NCBI GenBank assembly: GCA_039621445.1
Contig: CP154955.1
Span: forward strand, 43,485,540-43,549,539
Length of the DNA: 64,000 bases
Direction of reading: 5' to 3'
Origin: Euglena gracilis
Lineage: Eukaryota > Euglenida > Euglenophyceae > Euglenales
A program made the position numbers and the translations under genes. The notes under the pieces were generated by a model. That model searched no databases, was not told the DNA's origin, and saw only the letters and a program-made list of their open reading frames with translations. Shown piece by piece: positions 11,395 through 22,705 of the stretch (within the stretch, counting starts at the first letter, position 1; every line of letters begins with the position of its first letter).

Positions 11395-14300
11395 AAATGT
11401 GTGTGTGTGTATGTGGGTGTGTGGGTTGGTGAGTGGGTCTCATATTAATGTCATATAACATATATGCTCATGTATACGTCATATGTGTGTGTATGCACGT
11501 GTGTGCGCATCTCATGGGTATGGTGGGCTGAAGTCAGAGCCAGAGATTTCCCAAACCCACAGCGGGAGTTGTGCCACCCGAACCTCTTTGGTCCTGAATT
11601 GGGGTTGGCGAGGTTTGCTGAAAGCCTTGAGAGGTAACGAGGGTTTTTTTCCACAAAAAGTGATGTCGATGGTGTATAAATTCCGCAAACTTCTTTTAGC
11701 AGAGTGATTCTCCCACTGCAAGGTTCCGGATATTCCAGAGGTCTCTGGGTCCCTACATGAAGTTTTGTTTCGGGGCCATCGAGGCGAAGGATATTTTTCA
11801 GGTGTGCCTGCAAACTCTCTTTCTCTTCCCAGGAGCAACTGTGCAGCAACTGCTTGACATGACCACTGGGGTGGGGTTCTCCGAGCAGTATTACCACGTG
11901 TGTTGACTTTTTTGGTGTCACATGATGTACTTCGCCTATGCATCCAACGCACTCAGTTAATCCTATCACCATGCTTTGTGCTTCCTTGCCAATGCCCAAC
12001 AACCACACCATCCATCAAAGTGACTCTACGCTTATCAAGAGGGCACCTGGAAGGTTGCAACTTCCTCTGGCCTGGCCAGTTTTGGCGGGTTGGAAGACTG
12101 AACCACGTTGGTGGGATTTTGAGTCCTTTGAGAAGGTGGTGATTAACGGGCGAGAAAATCACAAGAGAAGCTATGAGGAAGCATCCCTCAACCCTGGAGT
12201 GGGGAGGGTATTGGGCATGGTGCCGATGGTTGGTTCAGAGGTTGTTCTGCAAAAATGCAGTTAACGCATCCAGGTTTCGTATAGTTTGGCTTTGGTGCCC
12301 TGGCGAGGAACGGAAATGGGTAATGTCAGACGCAGACGGATGCGGCACATGTGGGAGTCACTTGGAGCTTGGCTTTGTTCAGCTCGCCGTTCAAACATAT
12401 GGGTATTGTTGTTTTGGGGCGGTGGTGGATATTTTGTATTTGGTGTTTCGTTTTTGTTGTGCTCCTTTTTCTTCAGGACGACGACACTGGGAGTGATGAC
12501 ATGTTGAAGTTGTGTGTGGCCGGTGGCTGGCATCCCCATGACAGCTGTTCCGACCAGGTCTCCCCTCCAGGCAGAGGTTAGTTGCCTGCTTTGTCACGCA
12601 CATCGCTTCTCGTAGTATATGTATATATATTTCACATATTATGTCACATATTATATAATATATTACATATTATCATATGTATGAGTTGAGGGCATTTTGA
12701 ATTTTTATTTCCCTTCCTTCCCAGGGCGGATCATGAGGGATGGGATGCTTTTTTTCCTTTAAGGACCGCCCTTTGAGGACCACAGAGATCACAGAGTCCA
12801 TAAAAAAGCTGAATATTCTACGTCCTGCCGTGGAAGCTTATTTAAAGAGTTCAATTTTGTTTGAATCGCCAAAGAAGAACTCTCGTCCTCTCTTTTGTGC
12901 TTTCCATTTCAATATGTTCGTTTGGACAATGGAATCCTGAAGGAAAGATGGCGCGAAGTTCCAATCCGTGTATTTCCATGCATGTCCAATCGTTCTGTGG
13001 GACACCATCTCCCTGTGGTCAAAACCGGATGGTTTTTGGCACCACTCACGAATCAGCATGAATAATTACAAATGAGAAATGGTGGCCCTTACCACAAGCA
13101 GGTGGAACACCCTCTCAAGAAGAAGGAAATTAAAAAAATAAGCGCCCCCTGGAAGTTCCGGCAAAGAACCAGAAATAAGACCCCATTGATTATTTTTAGC
13201 AGAGGGCCGACGGAGCTGCGGCGAGGGTCACTCTCGGCAGCCATGGTGTCGTCAAATTAATGTGGTCTTTTTGACTGGACCAATTTGCGTATCACCAAAA
13301 GAATTTTAAAACGTTCATTTGTTAATCACCCCCAAAATATTTGTGTGTCATGTGTATCACCAAATTTGGGTGGCAAAATCCTGGGAAAGAGGGATATTGT
13401 TGCTTATTTTCCCATTTAGTCCCATTTTTTTGTTCTTACCCCCGATGTCCTGCAGGCCACCTCCATCTATGACTTCCTCACTCCCAGGCGTTCCCGTATT
13501 TGTCAAGCAATGTGTCCCGTCGGCAAGTGTTGAACTATTTTCTGTTTTCCATGTTGTTTATTCATGTATATAGTGCTGCATATTTATGCATTTATACTGA
13601 AAGAGTGCTTTTCATGTAACAGCTTTGCAACTTTGTGGAGCCTTCTGACAACAATGTTGCATTTCTCCTCCTTCACTTCTGTACAGGTTGTGAATATTCA
13701 GTTCTTTTTGTTACCCAAACAGCTTCTGCTATAATGTGTAGGATTTATGCCTCCACAAGCAATATGTGGAGGCCACAGGCCATGCAGCCTTGCAGTACAG
13801 AGGATCAGGGAGAAGGTGTCTAATCAGTACATGTAATCACTGACAAGTACTGTAAAATCACATGGAACATGTTGATGCCAGATTTTGTTTCGATTGGGTG
13901 GATCATCTTCATGGTGTTCATTTCATGAATCAAATGGTTGGAGCGCCTGCCTCCTACACTCCCCTGGGTTTCAAAGCACGGCCGTTATTTCCAGTACCAG
14001 AGTGCTAACACTGAGTGCTTGCAGTGGGTCCTTGAACGAGCTAGCGGTGGAATCCGTCTGCCTGAATTGCTGAGCGTCCACATCTGGTGTGAATGCACAC
14101 ACCATTTTAGTCGCAAGTCCACAAATCCAATTGCATCATCATCAAAATACATCATCTCGGATGTCTTTTTCTTGTGTTAATCTGGGTGGAGTGACAACTT
14201 CCTGGTAAGGACCCAAGGGGTCGGAGAAGAGTGATTTTCAGCGGGGGGGATTGAGAGATACATTATTTTTGGGGGGTTACCCAAAAAATATTCCAATCTC

Positions 14301-17300
14301 AATCCCAATCCCGAAAAAAAAATGGGAGGGCAAGATTTGCAAAAAATGCAAAAAAAAATCAGGATCAGATATTTTCGATTTTCTTTCTACAATTACCTAT
14401 TACCCAACTCCCGCTTCAAGCTGGAGCAAACTTCGAAATGATAAAGCAGAGGAATAGAAACAGCACTCAAAAATCAATAGAAAAATTGCAGAACACTTTT
14501 TTATGGCGCTGTGCCTTTGGGGGGGAAACAACTCAAGTTTTTTTTTGTTGATTGGGCTTTTCTGCATGTGAGTGGCGGTTCAAAAACCTTCCTTGGGTTT
14601 TTTTTTTGCACAACATCACGTCACGTGGGCTTTTGCTGGCTGCCTCGTCAGATGAGAATTTCATGGGGGTGAATATTAATTTTCTTTTGAGAACGTTTTG
14701 GCGAGGGTGATGAACAACAAGATTGAAGCACTTGTTATTTTTACTTGGGGGGGGGTTAATAGGGAGGTTATAATCACAGGGTAACTGCACTCTCCGAATC
14801 CCCAGACAACCTGAAGTTGGATATACACCTTTTAAGACTATTTTTGCATTGTAAGTTGGATATTTCAGCCTAATTTTGCCCAGCGCTTTCTTTTGGCACA
14901 TCATTCATTCCAAGCATATCATCACTTTTTTATAATATCATTGTTTTTATTTTGGTTTTCACATTAGGGTTTAGCTTGGATTATGTGGAGTGTGCAAAAG
15001 CCTCGAATAATATTTTCCTTCTCCCACAAACAATATCCCCCCCTTTGGACCCTACTTCGGCCAGTCATATGATATCCCCCCCCATTACCTCATTTGCTGC
15101 CACAGAAAAATGTGTTTTCCTGATAAATGCAACCATGTTTTAAAATATGAATGGTTTTTTCAAATGTGTGCGGTGTTCAATGATTAATTATTAAAGAATT
15201 CCTGGAAAGTGAAAAGGTGTTCTTTTCCTTCTGAAATGTGTACAATTTTGGGAATAAACTTGCATTTTAAAACCATTTTTGCATTTGCATTGCACATTTT
15301 GAGGTCCTTTGTTGCATCCCCCCCCCCCCTGCTTGCAGGTCCAAGCTGGGTTGTGAAAGCGATGGCAACTGGACGGTCGACCCCTATGGTGTACTCCCAC
15401 ACACTCTCTCTTTGTGTTTCGGCCGAATTTTTGGCCGAATGTACTGCGAAGGAGAATTTCACATGAGGCAACCTGCATTTATTTCCACCCTTTTCCTGTT
15501 TTCAAATTCTGATGACCACAAGCCCATTAATATGCAAACACAACAGAAAACGTTTTGTGTTTGGATTTGATTTCCCTGATTTATTGTCTCTCCCTCTCCC
15601 CTCTCTACTCTCCCTCCCCTCTCTCTCTTTTGAATCGGTGTGGCTGGGGGAACTCCTTGGGGGGGGAACTCCTTCAGACCCGAGAGTGTGTTGTCATTCT
15701 GTGTGGTGCTCGTGTGTTGCAGTCTCTCCCTCTCTCCCTCCCTTCCCCCTCCTCTCTCAGTATTTCCTAGTGTGTTTGTTTCCAACCATTTTAAATGATA
15801 ATGTATTCATTCTGTTTCGAACGAATCCCTTGCCATCGGATCGGACGTTGGCTGACTGGGGAAGGGGATTGGGTACGAAAGAGATATTTCCTGCGTTTTT
15901 TTTTGTTGTTGTTTTTCTCAAACGTTCTCGCACCGCCGAACAAATTTTGCCTTTCTAAATTGCCCCCCCCCCCCGCAGTCACCGCGAGCCCAAGGGGGTG
16001 GGTCGCCCCCTTCCCTCCCCCCCCCCGACCTAAGAAAACCAACACTCCAACCCCAAGCTCTCTGACCTCCGGACTCGCGAACGCCTGGCCTGCCCGCAGG
16101 GGCGGCCATGGCCAGCGGGGGCTTCTCCGCCACGGCCCGGGACTTGGCCCGCCTCGGCCAGCTGCTGCGGGACGGGGGCCGCAACCTGCGTGGCGACCGG
16201 GTCGTGGCCCCGGCCTGGGTGGAGGCGTGCCGCACCGCGCCGGAGGCCCAGCGCGCGCGATTCCAGTGTGTTTGTTGTTGCTTTTGTTGCTGCTGCTGCT
16301 GCTGTTGCTTTTGTTGTTGCTTTTGTTATGAGCTTCTTTTTTGTCGCATTTTTTTAAGGGTCCACGTTGTGTCTCCCCCCTCTCCCCTTCCAAGAGAAAG
16401 TATCAACAAAGGTTGATTTGCTGACACCCGAGAGTCAAGAATTCACAACTGGTCGTATTGATTGACGCATTGATGTTGCGCAGGACCATGACTGAGAGGG
16501 CTATCGGTTAGAGACTGCAAAGTGAAATCCCGAAAACACGTCCCAAAGAAATGTTCCCACATGTATTCCCAGATAAATTCCAAAGTGAGTTCGCAACCCA
16601 AATCTTGCAGAAAATGAGGTAAGGAGGAAAACCCATCCTCCTATTTTTTTGAATTTTCAAAAAAATAGGAGGATGAGGATCAACCATTATTTGACCCACA
16701 ACAAAGATGTCGACAACACAGCGGCAAATACCATGCACATGCAGTCATTAGGCATTGTGTTGGGGATAGTGTGGCCATTTTCCGACTCCCAGCACCACAC
16801 GAAAGCTTTCGGGACCGCACTGAGCCCTTAGGCAGAGTAATCCCAACTCCGCCTCGACTCTTACCGAAATCAGTCAGTCACCACCTCCAAAAAGGTGCCT
16901 CTGACCATCTTGAAGGGCTTCAGGGTGTGGGATACCAGGTGTGGCTTGGATCCATTTCCGCAGGGGATCCAGCCCGCACGAAGCCTTCGTGTCGGCGTAC
17001 TCCAACAGCTTTTGTCCAGGGCGTTGTTTGAGTCAATGGGGCACATCTCTGGCGGTGAACAGCGTTTTGTCAGGCACCGCTGTGTTTTTTTCCATTTTAA
17101 GTCTTTTCCAGCCACCCAGCTACTGGATCCGAAATTCAGCACAGAAGCGGGCGAAACTGGCCAAGAAAATTGGTTTCTGCAGCTCAATTTTTTTTTAATA
17201 TTTGAATCAAACTGCTGAATGATGGCCCGTCTTTCGGCATTTCCACTGCTTTTGCCGAACCTGCTCTGACTCATTTCTGCCCGATTTCGGCCACGGCAGA

Positions 17301-19124
17301 GGGGGGGGGGATCAGGCAGTAATTTGTACCCTGGCCAGGAGCACACTCCCGACCCCCAAGGCAGATTCCCCTGACACGCCCTGTCCCCTGGCTGCTGGGT
17401 GAGGAGGAGCAGTGCTTTGCGGCCCTTGGCATCCATGGCCAGTGCCTGTTTGTCAACCCCGAGGCGGACCTCGTCATTGTCAAGGTCGCCCAAAAGCTGC
17501 CTCGTAATTGTTTCCTCGCGCTGCAGCCACTTGCACCAGGCATTATTTTTTGTGGCAAATTTGCGTCAATTTTTCAGGCATCCCCAGACAATTTTTTTTC
17601 AAGGTTTTTTGAAGGCTCTTTAAACCACTGTTTTACAAGGGCGGTCCAAGGGTGGTTTGGGTATCAAACCAACTGCTTTGATTTTGGAGTGGTCCAAAAT
17701 CATACGAGAATGTCAAAAAATTCATTTTTTTTGAGCTTTGGTTTGACAGACAAAGGTTTGTTGGCATTTCTGTTATTTAAAATGCCGTGTGAATTGTTTT
17801 TGCCCCCCCCCCAAGGTTCTTCCTCAGCATTCCTCCACTATCCACACCTCCGCATCACTCTTCTCTTCCCCTCCCTGCCACCCCCTTTTCTGCTTCCCAG
17901 CTGTCATCCCTGGACGACGCGTTCTCCAGTTGTGACTGGTATCGCACGTTTGAGGCGTTTGAGGTGTGGTTCCTTTGCTGTGTGGGAAAAAATGTTTGCG
18001 CGTATCTTTGCAGCATTCCTCCCAGCAAGGCCATAAGGGTATACAATTTGGGTGGAGTTCTGGTTGCGTTCAGCCCAAAAGCAGTGGAATTTCTGATGGA
18101 CCCGACCCAGGGCCAGGGTGTTAAGTGAGCGTTGGTCTTGCACAGGGGGAGGGAGGTCCGACCTGCCCCCCTAGGGGGAGAAGGGGTCCAGACCCCCCCC
18201 CCCCCAGGGCCAAGCGGTTCCAGGGACCCCCCATAGAACCAAAATGTTTCCTTCTCCAGCGATTCGCAACGGCAGACTTCTGTTTTTAACATCTGTTTTT
18301 TTGTCAATTTGGAGAAAAAATCACCCGAAAACGCAATTTTGGGCATTTTTCGAATCCCCTCAAAAAATTTCCGGCTCTTCGCACCGTTTTGTTTTACCCA
18401 GGGGAGGGGGGGGGCCGCCGGGTCCGAGCCCACCCCCTCCCCCCCTCTCACTTAATACCCTGCGGGACTGTACGGGACTCCCCGAACTTTCTCTGGTCCA
18501 TCATGTTGGGGTTGTAATCCCTGGACTGTGAAGCTTAGGATTTTATTTGTTGCCTGGTTCTGTGCCCTGTGTTACCATGCTTTGGGGGGTGAGTAACGTT
18601 ATGGAAGGAATTCCTGACCAGAAACGGAAGCAGCTGAAGCGCACCCCTTCCTGAAGGTGCCCGCCCAGTCCCAGAAACCACCAAACAAAGCCAGTATGAG
18701 ACTCGTTTGCCATTTTTCACGAAGGCTGTTATTCAGCTGGACAAAAGTCCACATTCTTTTTCCTAACACCGAACGCTGCCCATCCGCAAATCCCATGTTC
18801 ATCGAACCTGAGGTGCCCTTCAGAGAGCTTTTGATATGTTTTTTTATCAACAGAGACTTGAACGGAGCGGCAGATTTGGATTCATTGCAAGTTGAAATTC
18901 GAAATTCGAAATTAGGAATTAGGAACCCAACCAAGGGGCCCGGCCCCCCAGCCCGGCTGTCGCCGCAGGCCATCACCGCAGCAGCACTGCAGCGGCCCGT
19001 GGAGCAGTGCCGGCTGCACGTCCGCGACGCCGCGGGCTGGCGGCCGAGGGGGTGGGACGTGCCAGAGGACCAACCCGCTGCCTCCGCAGAAGACTGCACC
19101 CCCACCTTTGCCCCGGCCAGCTGA
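7524..19124 (+). CDS. Class C beta-lactamase / NylB-like serine hydrolase, 15 exons, complete
   Basis: Exons: 7524-7616, 9077-9155, 9578-9718, 10347-10389, 11159-11298, 11833-11897, 12477-12557, 13456-13481, 13955-14086, 15339-15388, 16100-16260, 16909-16957, 17396-17484, 17901-17963, 18969-19124 (TGA). They total 1368 nt (455 aa), and all phases agree. Motifs in order: REDVTLANWQ then YLRWAFQN near the N-terminus; TDALVVLH; LYDNGMTAT; SVSK (nucleophile Ser127, Lys130); GATVQQLLDMTTGVGFSE; the Tyr237 motif YQSANTE; ASGGFSATARDLARLGQLLR; GYQVW; GIHGQ (His367); and DLVIVKLSS. This is the family of 6-aminohexanoate-dimer hydrolase, EstB-type esterases and class C beta-lactamases; the substrate cannot be told. 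Introns after exons 4, 8, 11 and 12 fit only the CAG/CTG rule; the rest are GT-AG. The last exon adds an unusual tail with Cys and acidic residues. The start is the first ATG after an in-frame stop; upstream exons remain possible. Confidence 0.85.
7749..8194. mobile_element. M1-family hAT-like MITE, copy A
   Basis: Starts CAGGGGATTTCTTAAGCCGG and ends TTTAAGAAATTCCCTG. Flanks CTTCCCAT and CTCCCCAT match at 7 of 8 bases. The interior is alignable through most of its length with copy B at 30939-31531, including the GGGTCCAGCCCGGCC and CATCGACCCAGCCCAGC blocks. Sits in hydrolase intron 1. No coding capacity. Confidence 0.8.
8430..8800. repeat. TTATAACCCCC-rich repeat block
   Basis: The motif (T)TTATAACCCCC occurs at about 8438, 8500, 8703 and 8737 around a unique core. 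The block lies in hydrolase intron 1 and probably derives from another small inverted-repeat element. Ends are not resolved. Confidence 0.35.
9825..10045. repeat. Degenerate tandem repeats in hydrolase intron
   Basis: Four units of roughly 45 bp sharing GTCAGGGTCC..GGTAC and GGCCAACCTGTCAG. A similar set occurs at 4140-4275. The units are imperfect and noncoding. Confidence 0.6.
10390..11158 (+). other. Nonconventional intron of the hydrolase gene (exon 4/5)
   Basis: Starts GCC then CAGG; ends CCTG then ACCCT. Removal joins ...ACGGCCACCAC to GCCGCCGCTG and reads NGMTATTPPLHLAQSVSKS, aligning with the family NGMTP.TPH..MSVSKS region. The GT-AG alternatives lose this segment or break phase. 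An M2 copy lies inside. Confidence 0.6.
10471..10713. mobile_element. M2-family hAT-like MITE nested in an intron
   Basis: Starts CAGGCTTCGATTTAA and ends TTAAAAAGAAGCCTG. Flanks CATGTCTC and CATGCCTC match at 7 of 8 bases. It contains GTTTCGACGCGAAGTGCCG, shared with other M2 copies, and a GGGT simple repeat at 10514-10540. Confidence 0.75.
11345..11394. repeat. (GT)n microsatellite
   Basis: About 25 GT units in the hydrolase intron following exon 5. Confidence 0.95.
13482..13954 (+). other. Nonconventional intron of the hydrolase gene (exon 8/9)
   Basis: Begins TCC then CAGGCGTTCC and ends GGAGCGCCTG then CCTCC. The ends are complementary at 9 of 10 bases. Removal yields SIYDFLTTLPWVSKHGRYFQ, matching the family's YDYL.TLP...HG..F.Y region. 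No GT-AG pair gives this product. Confidence 0.65.
16261..16908 (+). other. Nonconventional intron of the hydrolase gene (exon 11/12)
   Basis: TTC then CAGTG at the left, CTG then ACCAT at the right; phase 0 on both sides. It joins the segment ending RTAPEAQRAR to LEGLQGVGYQVW. A second CAG at 16249 would also keep phase, so the left boundary is uncertain by 15 nt. It contains a TGC/TTG-rich tract at 16283-16330 and a perfect palindrome at 16635-16674. Confidence 0.45.
16958..17395 (+). other. Nonconventional intron of the hydrolase gene (exon 12/13)
   Basis: CCG then CAGGGGATCC at the left; TGTCCCCTG then GCTGC at the right. The first seven bases are complementary. Removal reads GYQVWLGSILGEEEQCFAAL then GIHGQ, as in GYQWW...AALGIHGQ of the family. 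GT-AG choices add or lose residues there. Confidence 0.55.
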
Positions 19125-19196
19125 CCCTATACACCCCTGACTGTGGCAGCGCAGGCGTGAGTGTGTGCGTGTGTCTCTCTGTGGGTGGGTGGGTGT

Positions 19197-19204
<8 letters not shown>

Positions 19205-19269
<65 letters not shown>

Positions 19270-19330
19270 CGTGCGTGTGTGTGCGCGCGCGTGCGTGCGT
19301 GCATGCGTGCGTGCGTGCGTGTGTGTGCAT
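19205..19330. repeat. (GT)n / (GTGC)n microsatellite
   Basis: GT tract to about 19266, then GTGC/GCGT units. Follows the hydrolase stop codon by 80 bases. Confidence 0.95.
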
Positions 19331-19339
19331 GTGTGTGTG

Positions 19340-20610
19340 CTGTCTGTATCATGAAGGATTTTTTGAAAATTTTTTGAAGAATTCAAATCTGGTCCAGGAT
19401 TGTTGTTGTTGAAATCATGGCACGTTACAAATATGGTGTGTGACCTCGTGCACCCCGTGGCCCCGGGCGTCGTTTATACGGGATCTCCTGGGTGGGTTCA
19501 GCCCATACCATTCCTGAAGGTGTGCCCCTGAGGTGGTCGGCCAGGACCGAAAGCACCCCCCGGTGTTTTCGGGTGATATTTTCCGAAAGCACTAGAAAGT
19601 CCCCCCCCCTAAGGAAACTAAGAAAAGTGGAAAGTATTTCCGATTTCTTTAGTTAGCGGAAAGTAACTAAAGAATACTCGCCTTGATCAAAGGCGCCAGA
19701 TATTTTTTGTGGGATTTTGGCCAAGATCTTTTGATTTGCAACCATCCTAGAGTGACTGACCCCCTGGCTGTTTTTTTGACAGTGGTTGGTAAGCATTGTC
19801 ACAAAGATATGGTCCAGCTGGCCGGAGGAACCCCCCCCCCCCCGACCAACATCCTTTTTTTCCTTGGCCTGGGACCCCCAGCCCTGGAGGGGTCTGGATC
19901 CTTGGTTGTTCGATCTTCTCTGCCCCAGAGTCAAAGTGGGGTTTCCTTTTTGGTCCGCCCTGCTCTTCACATCTGCGCCGCCGCGCCTTTCTTACCCAGT
20001 CGCTTATTCCGCTCCTTTTCTGTGGCTTGTCTGCTCGGCGACGTCCCAGGAGGAGCCGTATAATGTTTTTGCCGTGCCATCCTCCCATTGCCATCTCTGA
20101 CCTGTTTGCGTTTGACCCCTCCGCCTGCTTTCCACTGTGCTTCTGCTTCAGCGGATGGATCTCCCCATATCAATCAGCTCACGCAGTAAGCCCCGGAGTG
20201 CACTTTTTTTTTCTGGGCCCAAGCCTACCCACTCCCTTTTTTCTCCTTTTTTCCAACCCACTCATGCATGACCCCCCCCCCTGGGGCCAACCCACCCACC
20301 CGCCCACCCACCTACCCACCCAAAAGACAGCGGAAAACCCCCGAAAAACAATTTTTCAGCCTGGTCTTCGGTCTGGCCGGACTGACCCATGGAATGAAGG
20401 GGTCCAGCGGCTCCCACCCACCCGTCCACTCTCGAAGACCCATCCTCCTGGAGGGGTTCGCAGTTCATTTCCAGTTTGCACGCTGCCGACCCTTCGTTTT
20501 TCGTGATTCCTTCGAGGGTGGCCCCGTCAGTGCTGGAGAGGCCGGGCCGACCTCCACGGAAGTGGTTGGGGGTAGCGAGGACGACCCCCCAGCACACCAC
20601 CAAGCATTTA
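19340..20610. other. Intergenic stretch, no gene recognised
   Basis: Mixed sequence with C homopolymers and pyrimidine-rich stretches. Open frames at 19680-20500 lack exon-like boundaries and protein-like composition. Nothing supportable as a gene was found. Confidence 0.4.
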
Positions 20611-20616
20611 TAGTCA

Positions 20617-22650
20617 AAATGGCCGAAAATGGCCGAAAATGGCCGAAAATGGCCAAAAATGAAATTTTGGGCTCTATAGGTGGGGGTCCCGAAAATGGCC
20701 GAAAATGGCCGAAAATGGCCGAAAGTGGCCGAAAATGAGAAAAAAAATCATTGCAAAAAATTTCGAGTTTTTTTTTGCCCAACAGCTTTGCCCAACGCCT
20801 GAGGGGCGATTTTATTATGCCTGGCACTGCAACACATGCTGCTCAAAGAACCACCTCCGAAAAGGTTATTTGGGCTTTGATGACATTTCAGAAAATTTTG
20901 GTGACAAGGGCGATGCTGGCATTTTTTCTGTATTTTTTGAAGAATAAAACCCATTTTTGGGATAATTTCTCCACAAATCTCCAGTATTACGCTCATTTTG
21001 GCCATTTTTGGATCAATTTTTGCTGATTTTGGGGTATTTTGCACTGATTTGGCAAATATTGTGCTAATTTGGGTCAATATGAGCTCATTTTATGACATTT
21101 CCGGCCATTTTGCGCCATTTTGGTGATTTGGGTTATTTTTCATTTTTTTTTTGTGGACATTGTTGGCGTTTTTGGGCAATTTTTGGTTATTTCAAGCTAT
21201 TTAAGGTCATTTTGTGTGCTTTTGGGGACTTTTTGTGGACAATTCTGGGCTTTTTGTGGTCATTTTTTGGGTTTTTGTGGTAGTTTGGGAGCCAATGGAT
21301 GAAGACATTAGGCAAGACACAAATATTGGACAAGATGAGTTGAATGGAGATACTGGACAAGGTGCAATGGATTACCACCTGTCGGAGCCCGCATTTACGT
21401 CCGCTACGTTCCCGGTCGGTCCTCTTCCCGGTCCCACTCCCACTCCCGGGCCCACATTCCCTGCCCCTGGACTGGCAACCACCCCCACAGCTCTCCGGGG
21501 CCCCACCGCCCCTCGCTCTCTCGGTAGCCCCACCCCAAGAAGACCAAGGGCCCGAAGCCCGAAACCCGAAGCCATGAAACCCATTAGATCCTCCTGCACT
21601 GGGAGTGCGCAGCGCACCCTCTCTGTTTCTCCCGATGCCTCTGCCCCTCTTCTCCCTTCCCCAACGCTGCTTGACGCTCTACACATCATTCAGGAGCAGC
21701 TCGACGGCTTGCGGCTGACCATCTATGCAGCTGCTGATCCCGAGCAAGGACATCAACGCCATTCTTGGGACCCATCTGAGGGTCCAAACCGCCGGCGGCG
21801 GAGTCGTTCATCGCAGCAGAGGAAGCCAAGCAGTCCGCCTCCCGCCCACATACACCCCACCAGCTCATCGCCCTCGCCCCCAACCTACGCGGAGGCGGTG
21901 CAGTTGCCACCACCATCGTCATCATCGTAGCAGCTGGTGCAGCCCAAGCAACGCCAACAACGCCAACAAGGAGGCCCATGCCGTGCGGAGCAACAGGTGT
22001 CCCGAACCCCGGCTCATTCGGGCTGGTATCCCGAGCCCCGCAGGCCCGCCCGGTTGCGGGTGGGCGAGCATCGCGTGCGGAGCCTCTCCCCAAACCTGGC
22101 CAGGTGCCCTCCCTCTCCTCCCCTCCTCCCCGCCCTCCCATTCCCCCTGTCCTCTCCAACAGAAAAAATGGATCCAGATACTGAACAAGATGCAGATGCT
22201 GGACAAGATGTATATGCTGCAGAAATTGGGTAATTGGGTGAGCGCATTTGATGTCAATATTTCAACATTATGTGCTGATCACATGTTTGCTTGCTTTTGC
22301 TCTGAGCTCAAGCTGAGCGCACTTTCTTCCAACTTCGCCACATCCAGACGGATGATCATCTCATCATGACAGATGAAATTTAACATCAAGGCTTCTTTGA
22401 AGTGATGGATTTGTGCCATTTAGATTTTTCACGATATTGCAACCTTTTTTTTTGACCTCTTTAATCCCTGAGCACCCATTCCAAACGGACCTCTTTGGAT
22501 GCGTTGGCTTGATTTGTTGCTCACAAACTACTTTCACGTTGCATGAATGATCAAATGCATTGTTGGTATGAAAGGATTTTAAGGTAATTTTACCCCCCAC
22601 CTATAGGAAAAATGGCCGAAAATGGCCGAAAATGGCCGAAAATGGCCGAA
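20617..22650 (+). other. Pro/Ser-rich open frame between GGCCGAAAAT minisatellites
   Basis: An uninterrupted frame runs 21214-21930, and its protein-like part begins near the Met at 21295 (MDEDIRQDTNIGQDELNGD). It is rich in Pro and Ser, ends ...SPPTYAEAV..., and is followed at 22169-22232 by a related acidic segment with repeated GQD (MDPDTEQDADAGQD). GGCCGAAAAT arrays lie at 20617-20740 and 22610-22660. An inverted 14-mer (CTATAGGTGGGGGT / ACCCCCACCTATAG) occurs near 20675 and 22595. It resembles disordered ORF1 or gag-like proteins of retroelements, but no diagnostic domain is visible. Confidence 0.35.
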
Positions 22651-22705
22651 AATGGCAAAATCGAGGTGTCAATTATATATAGGTGCTTGCACACCACCTG
22701 CATGC

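Noticed and set aside
16870-17493. A 207-codon minus-strand frame opposite hydrolase exons 12-13
   Set aside because: It is a shadow of coding and intron sequence. The plus strand there carries GIHGQ and DLVIVK family motifs in exact phase.
17506-17528. A 23-nt GTAATT...CAG stretch as a nucleomorph-type miniature intron
   Set aside because: The hydrolase reading frame already ends its exon at 17484 with a GT donor that joins perfectly to 17901, so this stretch lies inside a normal intron.
7524-19124. Hydrolase as an antibiotic-resistance gene
   Set aside because: It is a multi-exon nuclear gene closest in motif spacing to NylB/EstB-type hydrolases. Membership in the class C fold does not imply drug resistance.
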